Assembly: GCA_033065855.1 (NCBI GenBank)
Contig: JAVXUO010002170.1
Span: 278,001 to 342,000 of the forward strand
DNA from: Escallonia rubra
Lineage: Eukaryota; Streptophyta; Magnoliopsida; Escalloniales; Escalloniaceae
Length of the DNA stretch: 64,000 nt
Direction of reading: 5' to 3'
Shown: positions 1-11,870 of the stretch, piece by piece
Layout of the letters: each line of letters begins with the position of its first letter
Position numbering within the stretch: position 1 is the stretch's first letter
Notes under the pieces: generated by a model
Told to the model about the DNA's origin: nothing
What the model saw: the letters and a program-made list of their open reading frames with translations, nothing else
Database searches by the model: none
Program-made: the position numbers and the translations under genes

Positions 1-1121
1 ACAATTCCATGCAGTTCTGTACATGAACTCATCGGACGCTCGCCTCCAAATTACCAACCTATGGTATGACTGGCCAAAGGGCCGAAATGTCAACATAATG
101 CAGAAGCAATTGGGTGAGCTTTTGTATGACGTCGAGTGGAACAATGGCACTTCATTTTACTACACACTTGGTGAAGATGCAGCCTGCGAGATCATGGAGT
201 TTGAAGTGGGCATCCCGCGGCCAAACTTTCTCGACGGAGCGGACTACCTGGGGACTAAGGTGATTGATGGGTTTCTGTGCAATGTTTGGGAGAAGGTGGA
301 GTTCATTTGGTATTATGAAGATGTACTTACCCAGAGGCCTGTTGGATGGGACTTTTATGATGGTGAGCACCTAATCATCTTTTCTAATTTGTTTTACTTA
401 TGGCTAGTTCTATAGCCAAAGCTTTTTACATGATTTTTGCTAGAGCAATACCTGCTTCAAGCGAATACATATGCTAACTTTGCCATAAGCCTGCTCTGTT
501 CTATATATGCTCTATATGCTCTTGTTGCTAAAAAGTTCACATGTTATCCCGTAAGCATGTGAGATGTTTATTACGTTGTTAACGAATAAAATTATGGAAA
601 ACTTTGAATATCTTATCGTACTTTTGCACATGTAATATGTCGCTAAAAGTACATTAGCATGGAATGCAAATCTATTGCGACGGATAATGGCTTTTTGAAC
701 AAGTATTATTGAATGGATAGAGCACGCAGAATTGAATTTTCAATAACTTGTGTGTCATGTTGTTACTATTCGCCTACATGACTACAGAAGTTGGTTTTGG
801 TGTTATTCCGACACTAACAGATTGGTGATCGAGTTTCAATTCAAGTCTTCACTTGATTTGTATCACTTCCAATAGTTATATAACCTGGTCAAGTGTTTTG
901 CCAAATCTATACTCGGTGTGAATGTGTAAAATAATGATTCGGATCCCTTGTATACATGCTTTTTTCCTGAAATTGGCTTGTAATATTGACTCTACGTGGT
1001 AAAATAATTTGCAGGAATATCTACTCATGTTATTACCTTTGAGGTTGGCGCAGTGTTGCAAGATTCAGTGACTCAAGCCCCAGCTTACTGTTTTAGCCAA
1101 GGCAACAGCATGAAGCTATGA
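1..1121 (+). CDS. At4g14100-like protein, 3' part (two exons)
   Basis: The coding sequence is open from base 2 (reading [11 protein letters not shown]), so the gene starts upstream of the window; the ATG at 23 is internal. Exon 2-362 ends after GATG at a GTGAGC donor. The intron is 363-1014, ending in TTTGCAG. The last exon is 1015-1121, and splicing is in phase (FYDG joins [12 protein letters not shown]) up to the TGA at 1119-1121. Conserved blocks seen are [49 protein letters not shown] and FIWYYEDV, typical of the plant family named after Arabidopsis At4g14100, sometimes labelled 'transferring glycosyl group transferase'. Its biochemical role is not established as far as I know. The paired cysteines and usual N-terminal signal peptide of the family suggest a secreted or vacuolar protein, which is inference because the N-terminus is outside the window. 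No frameshift or stop is seen. Confidence 0.9.
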
Positions 1122-2230
1122 GCATATTTCTGGGAGCCACTACAATCAACTTAGATGTATAACTAGCACACTTTATGTGTATCAGAGTCGACAATGGAAT
1201 TAGTTTGGAGCATGTTCATTAACAGTGTACTGTTAAGAGTTTTCTTGAGGTGATCTTTGGAAGACAGTAAAATGAGGACTGAAGCAATCACATGTCAAAA
1301 TAATCAAAGCACCAATGATTATAACCAACGCAGTACATAAATCTCATAAGTAGCCATCCAATGTCCTACAGAGGAAAGGTGCTTTGGTTGCTGTGGCATG
1401 CTGGTCAAGTATGGATGATCCTTGAGAGAAATAAGTCTGAGACCGAAGAGGAGAGAGAAACTACCATAGAGCTTATGAGAGCTTATGAGAAACAACCATA
1501 GAGATGGTCTCAACCTAAGTGTGCTCTTAAGGTAAGACCTTATGAAAGCCTATGACCAGGGGAGGATTCTCAAATGCCACGTTGAGGAGGTCAAAAATTA
1601 TAAGTAAAGTTTCGTAGGTAACGCAGGAAGAATTGTATATCTATGTGAATTATTACTAGTATCACACACATACACACACATTAGTACATTTACATACGTT
1701 TGTAGATTTTAATCTCACGTACTTCTTATTTTCAGACATACACAATATATCAAAAATAATCTCATTAACTGCTAGTCACTCGCAACTACCATAAATAAAA
1801 ATTACGGGATTATATGAGATCGAGTAAAGAATTTATTAATTCAATCTAAATTTAGATTTTCCTAAATTCTCAATTGCTTTTAGTGGCACTTGTTAGTCAT
1901 ACAATTTCAATTTTTAGTGAGAAAAGTGGGGTGGGAGAGTCCAAGTTTGGAGTGAATTTATCAATTCCCCAAATATACATGCTAGACTTCTCTAATTGTT
2001 TTAATTTAAGGCTTTAACGAAATGGAGGTAATATAAATTACTCTTAGTGACAAATATTGGGGGTCCCCATAGTCCCCCAGCCCTATACACGGTCCGCCCC
2101 TGCCTATGACCATTGAAGTTTCCTTTCGCAGTTCCAAAAAATAAAAAAATAAAAAGAGTTTTGTAGGAAAAATGATTAAGTGGACTGAGGTGTGTGTATG
2201 TTTCAACTCCAATGTTCTCCATTATGGTAA
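1122..2230. other. Intergenic, no gene seen
   Basis: AT-rich flank downstream of the At4g14100-like gene. A small direct repeat (GAGCTTATGA twice) lies near 1470-1490. I see no coding family, RNA gene or clear element ends. Confidence 0.6.
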
Positions 2231-2898
2231 ATGATGGATCAACGTCCTGGTGCTGAAGGCATCACACAAGGGTATCCTTTTTCCTCTTGCCTCTTTGTCC
2301 CGGTCATGGAGGCCTTGTCACAAATCAGTGATCAGGAAGTTTCCCTTGACCCAAATTTAAGTTTCCCTAGAAATGTGCCCCTAATAGATTCCATAATCTC
2401 TCTGGCCTTGTTGCAAATGGAGCAAAAAGCCACTTTGTCTTGTCTGGGGATCACTTAGACTGACCCAGGAAAACAACAATTTAGTTTCTCAAAATCTCTC
2501 ATCTTACTGGATTTCAAGTTGGCTTCTTTTCAGTTAAACATCTAGGAATTCCTCTTATCTCTGCAATAAATCTAGTAGGGGTTTCTAAGGACTTGGTTGA
2601 GAAAATTACTAGCGAGTCAAGAGTTGGGTCAATAAGACTCTTTCTTATACAATTCGAGTGTTATCAATCATATGTGTTCTCTGTAGTACGCATGTGTATT
2701 GGGCAAGGGTTTCATTCCCCAAAAAGGTCACAAGAAAAGGTAAACAATATTTTGACAAATTTCTCTGTTCTGGGGTTGAGAGCAAATTTGACGGAGCCAA
2801 GTGGCTCCGTCTTCAATCACCCTCCCATACAAGGGTGGTGGCCTTGGAATAAGGAACCTTGAGGTGAGAAACATATCCATCATGCCCAAACATATACG
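2231..2898 (+). pseudogene. LINE-B relic: reverse transcriptase C-terminal half
   Basis: A plus-strand, frameshifted non-LTR retrotransposon fragment. A block reading GITQGYPFSSCLFVPVMEAL (about 2257-2316) corresponds to the plant LINE RT motif G-L-R-Q-G-D-P-L-S-P-x-LF. Further on come VEKITS, the thumb-like segment LSIICVLCSTHVYWARVSFP (about 2660-2720) and a GGLGIRNLEV block (about 2838-2870). Several frames are needed, so it is dead. It stops where the T-run of the minus-strand LINE-A begins at 2899, and similar plus-strand sequence seems to resume near 10773. Confidence 0.7.
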
Positions 2899-2908
2899 TT
2901 TTTTTTTT

Positions 2909-4244
2909 AAAGAAAAGATGAGAAATTTTTATTTAACAAGCATTTTGAATCACGCAGCGTGAGGTGACTCTCCCACTAGCATCATGTTGCAGTAGGTTAG
3001 ATAAAAAGATCGGCGCATGGTTCCACAGATGAAATGCACGTCACTGATCACCTACCTGCTTTGCCATTTGGTCTGCGGAAAAGTTTGTTTCTTTGTATGG
3101 GAAATATGTACCTGTCAAGTAGGCCTACAGTCAAGAATATAAGTGTCAAATAACGGAGCGGAGGGTATATCATGTAACTCATATCGTCGACTTTAAGTAA
3201 GATGTTCCAGTAATTGTTGTTGCATGCGAGACTCAAGCCATCCCGAATAGCCCACCATTCAGCAGTATGGCTATGAGTGATATGAAGTTTCCTAGAACAT
3301 CCTACGAGCCAATTGCTATTTGCGTCTCTTATGATAGCCGCTGCACCTGCTCGTCTCTGTCGTTTTTACCCATCCTATTGGAGGGGGTGTCCATTTAATG
3401 TATTTCATCGAATACTGGGTTCTATGAAATCTATCACGGTTGACAAAGAACAGATAATCACTTGCCAAGGCAATGGTCATTTTGATAATATGAGATCAGG
3501 TTAGGAACGGGGTTTGAAGTACAGCGAGTTTGTTGCGATGGTTCCAAATCTACCAGATATTAGAAAACTGACGAACGTTGGCCAAGGGATACTTTGAGGT
3601 CCAATCAAAGTGTGGAGACTAGTGATTTTTTACACCAACGCCAAAAAGGAAGGTTTCTGTATCGACTGATGGTGTTGTTCGATTCTAATTTCATGCCATA
3701 TTTGTTGGATAGTTGGACATCTACGGAGGGGGTGATCAATGCATTTTACCACAGTTATGAGTACAAAGTTTATTTGGGAGCCAGGGAAGTCTAGAACGTA
3801 CAGGCCGGCCATTTTGACTACATTTTCAAAGTAAATGCTGAAATCAGGGCAGTATATGTAAATGTCAATCCAGTGACAGTCATACAGCTATGAAATAAAG
3901 ACTTGTACGAGGAGCTGACCGAGCATTCCCTGTTGTCAAAAAGCCATATGATGTTGTCTAGAGACTTGTGGTCGAGAGCAATATGAATGTCCAAAATCTT
4001 ATTAATGATGTTTGGGGGCACACTTTTATCAAGAGACTATCCTAGGTTCGGTCTTTGATGACTGACTTGACTTTAAGGTATCGTTGTGACAGGGCAGAGG
4101 TCCAATTATCTGGGATCTTATACTCCCCAACAGTAGCCATTTATGATGCCAAAACAACACATATGTGCCCTTACTTATACGCCAACAGATTTTATCTGCC
4201 ATACTATCTCGAGCTTGCACCAGATGTTTCCAGAAACCGGAACC
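2909..4244 (-). pseudogene. LINE-A 3' part: zf-RVT-like region and RNase H relic
   Basis: Distal to the solo LTR, minus-strand sequence at 4029-4244 contains DKICWRISKGTYVLFWHHKW, the W-R-x-G-(N)-x6-FW-x-D-x-W block that follows LINE RT. Sequence at 3818-4021 is zf-RVT-like. A decayed RNase H tail (NNYWNILLKVDDM ... FSADQMAKQ, 2990-3240) leads to the T-run marking the element's 3' end. Many frames are used. Confidence 0.6.
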
Positions 4245-4249
4245 GTTAT

Positions 4250-5588
4250 TGTAACACCCCAAAAATTCAGAGCTCCACCGCCCCAAACTCCCGGGTTGTT
4301 AACTTACCGCATCAGATCAAACCTGTCAAATCTGTTCACCAACACATACTTTAAAGCATCTGATCCAACACATACCCAAGTTCCTTAAAGTACAAGATTT
4401 CAATAAATGTTCAAACTTAACTATTAAAACCTAGGTTCTCAATAACCTGATAGAATGAAGCGACATTACAGACCCGCGCAGGGTTCATATTACCGAGTAG
4501 TGATGGGCTCATCGGAATCTCACTCAGATTCTAACCCATCCCCGAACATGCGACACTGATCATCACCTGCAGAAGGGAGTCAAACGAAGGGTGAGCTTTT
4601 GAGAGCTCAGTAAGGTCGTACACAAAGCGATCTTGGAGGGAGTTACCACAATTTAAAGACGAATAGTTCAGGGATCTCAAACAATTGTGCTCAGAAATGT
4701 TTGAACAATCAATTCATATACAATGCACATACATTCAGAAGATACTGATCATGGGTAATAGCAATGCCATACAGGCAAGGCTCAGAAAATGTACACATGC
4801 ATGATGTACCAGAATACTAGTCCATTTAGGTACTAGCCTGCGTTCCACGCAGGATTCAGACCAGCCTTATAACGCCCGCCTCAGAAAAGAACAGAACAAA
4901 TTCCCATGTCAGTATCCGGAGGTCATATATCACAGAAACAACACACAGATCAAAGCTCAATATACAATAAAAAGTGAGCACCAACATGAGTTCAATAATT
5001 GAATCAAGCTTAACATCAGGGTTTACTTGGCAAGAACATATCGAAATCAATGCAGAGTTCAACAACGGTCATAAGTAAAAAAGAATAATTTTGGAAGCAA
5101 ACTGATGGCTTGAGGTTCGGACAGAAACCCTTACCTGGATCCGCAGCTAAATTAGCTAACCGGAAGTCTTTAGCTTTAACCTAAACAGAATAATCGAGTT
5201 ATCAGAACACAGACTACAACAGAATGTTATAACTTAATACGAACTCACACATACTCCTAAATCCTCGAATAGCTTATCCAAACCTTATCCACATTCTCAG
5301 AATCTATCTTGCTCACAGATAATCTGAGTCTTAGGAATCTATCTAACCTCATATCCAGCTAGGGGAAACTATGCAAATAATGATAATAATAATCACAATC
5401 AGACAGTCAAAATACAAAAAACTTTAACAAAATCATGCATACTGGCTCTCAGGGGTCACAACAGAATTCCGTGACATTCCAGATAAATGACGGACACAGA
5501 AACAATGATATAAGTCTGGAGAGACGAAGTCAACCTAACGACCCGGGAGTTCGGGGCGGTGGAGCTCTGAATTTTCGGGGATGTCACA
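4250..5588 (-). mobile_element. Solo LTR of a Ty3/gypsy-like element (1339 bp)
   Basis: The sequence starts TGTAACACCCC and ends GGGGATGTCACA. It is flanked on both sides by the perfect 5-bp duplication GTTAT (4245-4249 and 5589-5593). TG...CA ends with a 5-bp duplication are the signature of LTR retrotransposon integration. An internal block around 4589-4620 (GTGAGCTTTTGAGAGCTCAG then TAAGGTCG) recurs almost unchanged at 30802-30830 in the 2.8-kb gypsy LTR, placing both in one LTR family, in the same orientation. No internal genes are present, so it is a solo LTR left by LTR-LTR recombination. Unusually, about 48 bp at each end form an inverted repeat. Confidence 0.85.
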
Positions 5589-5593
5589 GTTAT

Positions 5594-7190
5594 GTTTTTC
5601 CTTGGCCGTCTAGATTGACTCGTTCGAAAAATACTTAGTTTTGATAACTTGTATCCATAAAGAGTCCGGTTTAGCCCAAATGCGCCACACTAGATTCATG
5701 AACCAACCTTTGTTCATCTTATCGGTTTGTCGGGTACCAAGCCCCCCATGAATTTTGGTAGAGTGATATTGTTCCAGGACCGTGCCATTTGTGTTCTATT
5801 TCAGAGTGGCCCCAAAGGAAACTTCTAGTAAAGGTGTCTACGTGGTGAGCGACGCTAGATGGGAGCATGTAAGCTTGTATGGAAAAAATTAGAATGAAGT
5901 TTAAAACAACTTTCACCAACGTAGCCCTGCCTGGTAATGAAGAGATTTGGTTTCCAAGCAGCGAGCTTGTTACGAGTTTTATCCAGGATATGGTTAAAAT
6001 TTTCTTTTACAAGTCTTCCATGAGTCAGAGGCACCCTCAAGTATGCATCAAATTTATCAGTGATTGGGATTTTCGCAGTGTGTTTAAAGTAGTGTCAGAT
6101 GTCTCTGCCTTTGTTTTTGGAGAACAGGATTTTAGATTTCTCGATATTTATGTGGAGGCTAGCCATAGAGCTAAAGGAATTTAGCGTATTCAGAAAAGTT
6201 CTACCGTTTGCTTTCGTAGCCCTACCAAACAAAAGAAATATCGTCTGCGAACATAAGATGCAATTGGTTGTAAAACTTTATCTTCTTCTGCTTGATTTAG
6301 CAAGATGGACAACTCAGTAAGGCAGAAGATAAATAGATAAAGCGATAGACACCCCTATCAGAGTCCACAAGATGGCCTAAAGAACTCCGACAGTTTGCCC
6401 TGCCAAAGAATGGCGTACTATACCGTCGAAACACAAACCATGATCATCCTAATGGTTTCACTGGGAAAGCCCTTTTTCTAAAGAGTTTTGAAAGGAACTC
6501 CCAAGAAAGGTGATCGTAAGCCTTTTCAAGATCTAGCTTTGCCATAAAGAGACCCCTTTTCCTTTTTTGTGCCGGATAGAGTGAAGGATTTCATTAGCAA
6601 TGATAATGTTGTCAGCTGCTCTTCTACCTTTCAGGAAGGTAGTTTGATTTGGGTGAATCATCTTGTCGATGATTGTTCTGAGGCGATTAATGAGAATGCG
6701 AGAAACGATTTTATAACTAGTGTTGCAGAGGCTGATCGGCCAAAAGTAGGACACAATTTCCGGGTGAGGCTTCTTAGGAATGAGGCAGATATTAGTTTGG
6801 TTGGTGTGCATGGGAAGAGTTTGTTGATAAAAACAAGCCTTCACAAACATGGAAATATCATTTCCAAAAATGTCCCAAAATTTTTAGAAAACGCGCGGAT
6901 GATAGCCATCGGGCCCCAGAGCTTTATTGGGTCCTATGTCAACGAGAGCTATTTTAATTTCAGAATCAGAGGGTATCATGTAGATGGTGATAATTAACTT
7001 GGGATTCATACTCAGCTGGGCAATTCCAAGAAGGAGTAGCTTGAGACTGTGAATGCGCGTTAAAAAGATGCTTAAGATTATTCATGAAGAGGTTTTGAAT
7101 TTCATTTTCATCGTTCGTCCAATAATTGCTTGTATTTTTCAAATGATAAATAGTGTTTCTCTTATGACGGTGGATGGTCGACATATGAAA
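5594..7190 (-). pseudogene. LINE-A reverse transcriptase relic
   Basis: In minus-strand order it contains STIHRHKRN (about 7160), NICLIPKKPHPE and FWPISLCNTSYKIVSRILIN (about 6690-6800), HPNQTTFLKGRRAADNI, then degraded GLRQG...LYLF-like sequence (about 6290-6370). The catalytic box LMFADDISF includes FADD at 6240-6251. Thumb sequence MRVPLTHGRLVKENF and LAAWKPNLFITRQGYV lies at 5900-6040. The order and motifs fit plant L1-clade RT. Multiple frames and stops show it is inactive. Confidence 0.8.
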
Positions 7191-7559
7191 AAAGTGGGTG
7201 TTTCTGTCTCCATCACAGGCCTAGTTTATTTTAGCACGCAACTTCCAATAGTCATGTTCTTGAGCCAAAATAGAGTTGTATTTTTCTTAAAGATCCGTCT
7301 CTAGCTGAGATAGAGACGAAGAAGGTTTGAAAGCTAAGCTTTTCTGAATGCCCGCTAGCCTAGCCAGAGTTTGTTTGTTTCTCACGAAAAATACTACTGA
7401 AGATTTGATTTTTCCACTCCAGAAGCCTCTTGGAAAGCATATCGAATTTTTCAGGAAGCTCTAAGCAATATACGGGGTGGATGGTCCACGTTCTAGCTAG
7501 AGTTGGTCTTAAGGGGGGGGGGGGGAGAACCAAGCCGATTTGAAATGGAACGGGGGTGC

Positions 7560-8330
7560 TATGTTGATGCCTAGGCCTCATTTGTATGTAGCAGGATAGG
7601 GAGGTGGTCTGAATGTGTTCTCTGTAGATGAGTGACTTGCGTATTAGGAAAACTATTCAACCAACTCTCCGAAGGTAAAGCCCGGTCAAGTCGTTCGAGG
7701 ATGTGGTCATGCTGTAGTGTACGGTGGTTAGTCCACATATAAGGTTTTCCTCAAAAGAGTAAATCGAAAAGTTTCAATTCTTCTATAAGGAAAGAAAGCC
7801 CTCTAGATTGGGTTTGTTTAAAAGGCAGCCCTCTCATCTTTTCTAATTGTCTTAAAATTTCATTAAAATTACCCAACAAAAGCCAAGGGATATTTACAAA
7901 AGGTTTTCATTTTCAGTATCTTAATCCATAAATTTGCACCCATATGATTTACAGGAGAAGCACAAATGATAGATAAAAACCAAGGAAAGGATTGGCGTAC
8001 CTGAACCACAGCGTGGAGGGCCTGTGGTAATTCATGGACGACATTGATTTGGACTTTGTGCGGGTGCAACAACATCCAGATCCCGTCGCAGAAGCCGTTT
8101 CCATCCATACGATGGTTGCGAGCAAAGCCAAATGTACTAGCAATTCCTTCGGTCATGTCTTTGTTGATCTTGGTTTCCAGGAGTAATAGCATTTCAGGTT
8201 TATTCCTTTGAAGTATGTTTCGAACATGCATGTTGAAGTGCTTGTTTTCGGCACCATTACAATTCCATGCGATGCAATTCACAATTTTAGGTTCTCGAAA
8301 TTCATGGTTTTCAAAAGTCATGGTGCTAGT
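7560..8330 (-). pseudogene. LINE-A endonuclease domain relic
   Basis: The N-terminal part reads NCIAWNCNGAENKHFNMHV (about 8230-8290), followed by ETKIN, matching the start of the apurinic-like endonuclease of plant LINEs (W-N-C-R-G usually). After a frameshift near 7870, LERLDRAL-type sequence and a SDHLPILL block (about 7575-7615) supply the conserved SDH motif of the active site. The domain would nick target DNA to prime reverse transcription. Frameshifts inactivate it. Confidence 0.7.
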
Positions 8331-8538
8331 TTGCGGCAGTAGGTTTATGGCTATCCATCCCGGCGACAAGAACGTCTCCCCTTTCTTCACTTTGATTTTT
8401 TGAGCTTGAAGATAGTATTTCGTTGGAACGGGTTCTGGCTCTGCACAAAACATGGCGGTAATGGCTAGTGGAAGTGTGATGTGGGAGAAAAGAAGGTTGG
8501 TCAATAATTCTTGATTTGTGGTTAGTTGTAATTCGAGA

Positions 8539-10690
8539 TCACCAAGTGCAAGATGACGGTTGTCGGCTTTCGAGTGATTGAGTAATGTCTAAGAATTCTG
8601 TATTGGTGTCAAGCGGTTTTAGGTTGGGTGGTTCGGTCCAAATCGTTGGTGATAGTTTGCAGGATGCTTGGCCTCTGGAATGTGTTTCCAAGAGAGAAGC
8701 GAATTGGGCTTGGGGTTGGGGGGGGGGGGCGCTTGGGTGAATGGTTGGGTTCATTTGGGCTGCCATGGTGGGAGGTGGGGGAAGGTTCAGGCTGATGGAT
8801 AGTTGGCTCAGGTTTCGAGGTAGCTGGGATTTCCAGGGCATTAGGGGTGGTGGGGGCACCTTGGGTACCTTCAATTGGTGGTGATGTTTAAGGTTGGGGT
8901 CCCAGGAAATGAGATAAAGGGTGTAGTGGCACAGTTAGGAACGCTATTGTGATGTTGAGTTCGGGAATGTGGTGATGGTGGATCACTGGTGTTAGAGGAT
9001 GATTCATTGTAAGGTGGGATGTTAAGGCTGGTAGGTTTCTTCGTGAAAGTTGCGGCGGTTAGATGTCTCCTCTTGGCTGATTGGTGATAAAGGAGTGTGT
9101 TGGTTGTTTGATGAGGTCGAATGCTAAAGAACTGGTTCGAAAACATCTTGGTAGGGGATTTGTAGCTTAATTAAAGGTTGGTACGAGGTTAGTGATGTGG
9201 AGTCATAAATGCGTAACGGTTCATCGTTATATAGTGGGTTAATAGAAGGGGTCATGGCGGTGGAAGGGCTTCCCGGTGGTGTTTGTATAGCGTGTTCAGG
9301 CCAGTGGTGTGTTTCAATAGATTTTGGGGATGGAAGTTGTTTTGCTACACAGTCTATGGGGGAAATGGTAGTGTGATAATGCTGCGGAATTGACAGGGGT
9401 TGTGGGTCAACGATAGGCTGGAGGCTGTGGTGAGGAGTAGCCCGTGGGTTGCATGTGGAAATGGGGTAGATTCGTCACATGTTTTCTGGGCAAGTGGAGC
9501 ATTTTTTTGGGTCAGTAATGATGTTAGGGTTCTATTTTTCTCTAGAAGGGGTGTTGTGTTGTCAGCCTTAAGACTCTAGTCAACTTTTTTTGGTTGTGGG
9601 TTCCCCTTGATGGAGAAAATTTGGTTTTGGCAATCCCCTAATTTCCGCCATCCGTTCTTTACTGCCGGTGTAATTCATCCTATTTCCTCCGACGGGTGAT
9701 CTCATCTAAATAGTGATGGTGGGACTTGCCATTGTGTTTTACGATCTACCTGTGAGGGTCATCGATTATGGTTTGCAGTATTCCGTCTTCTTGTGACGTT
9801 GGTCCATGGGCCGTCGAGTTTGTCGATCTATTGTCTTTGGTCGGCAGTTTGACGATATTTCTTTGCATAACTATCGTTTATAGCTATCATCTATTTTTCC
9901 TACTCTACAACCGCCGATGTAGGCACGACAAGGTTCACGATACATCTTTCTGTAGCGTGTCCGTGATGTGAACATCGGCGACAAATCGTTGGTAAGTTTT
10001 CATATTGTAAGCTTTGAAGGTGTTTTCCGATTTGTATTCATCTAAAAAGGGGCTTCCGTATTTCGATCAATATGCAGATACGTGCAAATTTTTCTCGCAA
10101 TATTGATCAGATAATCGAATCAATCCTTAGTGGCATACTGATTTTTTTCCCATGAGCATTAGAACTTCGCGATCGAAGTGTTCAAGAGGTAGGTTGTTAA
10201 AGCAAACCCAGACGGCCATAGTATTGATGTGGTTTGAGTTTGGATTGAAGTTTGGTCTCCACCGTTCAACAGAAAGGTAGCTTGTGCCGATGAACCAGGG
10301 ACCATGATCAAGGGCGTTCGTAAAGTCATGATGTGCGTCAAATTTCAAAGAATGATACCTCTGAGTAAGGTCGATTATTTGAATAAAGCCAGTTGGTTTC
10401 TAGATTCCATGTAATCGGTTAAGCAGATTAGAAGCAGTGTAGGTGGCACAGATAACTTTGATGATGAGTCTTTTGTCGTGGTTCTCTAATCCTTTGCTTG
10501 AGTGCTTGAGGAAGATGGAATTTTGGGATGTGGTTTTGTGGGTCTGTTTTGACGGCGTATTCTTCCTCGTCATCGTCGCTTAGTTGATCGATTTCAACGT
10601 CCATCTCAATGGTGTCCTGGTTGAGCAGTCTTAGAAGCTTATGCTTGAAAGTGGGGGCGATAGGTGGAGCTTGTTTGGGCGGTGAAGCAC
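8539..10690 (-). pseudogene. LINE-A ORF1 relic: DUF4283, zinc knuckle, proline-rich tail
   Basis: The minus-strand leader has an acidic patch (EMDVEIDQLSDDDEEE, about 10560-10610). It is followed by DUF4283-type sequence at 10127-10348 with GPWFIGTSYLSVERWRPNF and AVWVCFNNLPLEHFDREVL. Next is a CCHC knuckle reading C-RR-C-SHHG-H-ATER-C at 9942-9983. A long proline-rich low-complexity stretch fills 8539-9150. This is the nucleic-acid-binding ORF1 of plant L1-type LINEs, which packages the RNA. Frames change several times, so no intact protein is possible. Confidence 0.75.
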
Positions 10691-10772
10691 AAAATAGAGA
10701 GCAGGGCTAATACTCATAGTATATTGTTTGATAACCGGTAGTCTGGTGGCCCCCTACAACCAATACTTGGCA

Positions 10773-11030
10773 ACATATATTTATTTTGAGTGGGTGGCCA
10801 AGGAGATGGCAACGATTTTCCAAAGTGCAAGCCATAATAAGCAATGGCTCATGGAATGGGCCTGAACCTGTCTCTGCAGAATTAGATAACTATAAAACTA
10901 ACATGTGAGGCTCCCCACAATGTCAATTTTATGACAAAATCCTTAGCTTAACTGATCCTAGAGATATTTTCTCATTAAAATCCACTTATGAAAAGCTAGG
11001 GCAAGGAGAGGAAGTGTTGACTCCAAATTC
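10773..11030 (+). pseudogene. Probable continuation of LINE-B relic
   Basis: Plus-strand text here (IFQSASHNKQWLMEWA near 10813-10862 and DPRDIFSLKSTYEKLGQG near 10960-11013) resembles the region after the RT of plant LINEs, where a FS-x-KS-x-Y motif is usual. This is expected if LINE-A inserted into LINE-B. The match is short and by eye only. Confidence 0.4.
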
Positions 11031-11870
11031 GTACATTTGTTCGCTTAGAGGTCTCCTCTGTTTTTTTGGCTTTCATGGTCTTCTTTTGTTTTCTTTCAAG
11101 TTCCACTCCCCCTCTTTCTCGCTATGATTGTCCACTCTACAATCCATACACTAAGTACACATGAAGGAGTCCTCACAACCATCGGATATCTATCAGCCAC
11201 AGACACTGCAGATCCGCTATCCACACGTCGTCACTTTTCCACCATCCACCGCCCAGCCTCTGCCGTCTATATTGTTCTTCAGACCAGTCCACACGACGGA
11301 GTGTGCACAGCCACTGTAGAGCCATCATCAATTGCAGATCCAAAGCCTCCGTGCCTCAGACCACGTACCAGATTCGCTATCATCGACGACCACCGTCAAC
11401 ACCTCCATGTACAAGTTGCTTCCACCGTCACTTAATTGTCAGTATGGCTAATGTTGATGACACTGTTGCTATGATCTTGCTTGATTTTGTTATTCAGTTG
11501 ATACTTATTATTTGTTATTTTTAAGGGTTTAAACTAATTTATTAGTTTATTCTAATAAAAAATACCTGTAACAACTTATAACTAAGTAATTTGCTAGTAG
11601 TAAAATGAAAAAATTAGAAATTAAAGTATGTGTGAACTATCATAATTAATGAATAAATGAAAATTAGTTAGAAAAAAAGAAGAACAACAGTTTACGCAGA
11701 TCGCCCGAATAGGGTACGAGTGTAAGAACGAACTACGCAAACAAATTCGAATAATTCTTATCCTGACGCGTTTTATCCGTACTAGATAGGGTATTACTCA
11801 TTCAAAGTGTTGTGTATTGAAATTACTAATTCATGAAAGCTAACATACTATATTCAACAAACATGTTTTA
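11031..11870. other. No recognisable gene
   Basis: C- and T-rich sequence with an open but compositionally biased plus-strand frame at 11124-11435 (His, Thr and Ser rich), followed by AT-rich DNA. No domain or splice structure supports a gene. Confidence 0.5.

Larger units (their letters stand above)
2899..10772 (-). mobile_element. LINE-A: long non-LTR retrotransposon relic, minus strand
   Basis: Reading the minus strand from about 10.7 kb down to 2.9 kb gives the order of a plant LINE: acidic leader and DUF4283 domain, CCHC zinc knuckle, proline-rich linker, endonuclease, reverse transcriptase, zf-RVT-like region, RNase H, then a poly-A tail seen as the T-run at 2899-2908. A solo LTR at 4250-5588 interrupts it, so the LINE itself is about 6.5 kb. 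Frameshifts and stops occur throughout. ACATATA occurs just outside both ends (2890-2896 and 10773-10779) and could be the target duplication. That duplication, and with it the exact 5' end, is uncertain. Confidence 0.8.

Noticed and set aside
10127..10348. Considered as an independent DUF4283 host gene
   Set aside because: It is continuous with the zinc knuckle, endonuclease and RT of LINE-A in the same order and strand.
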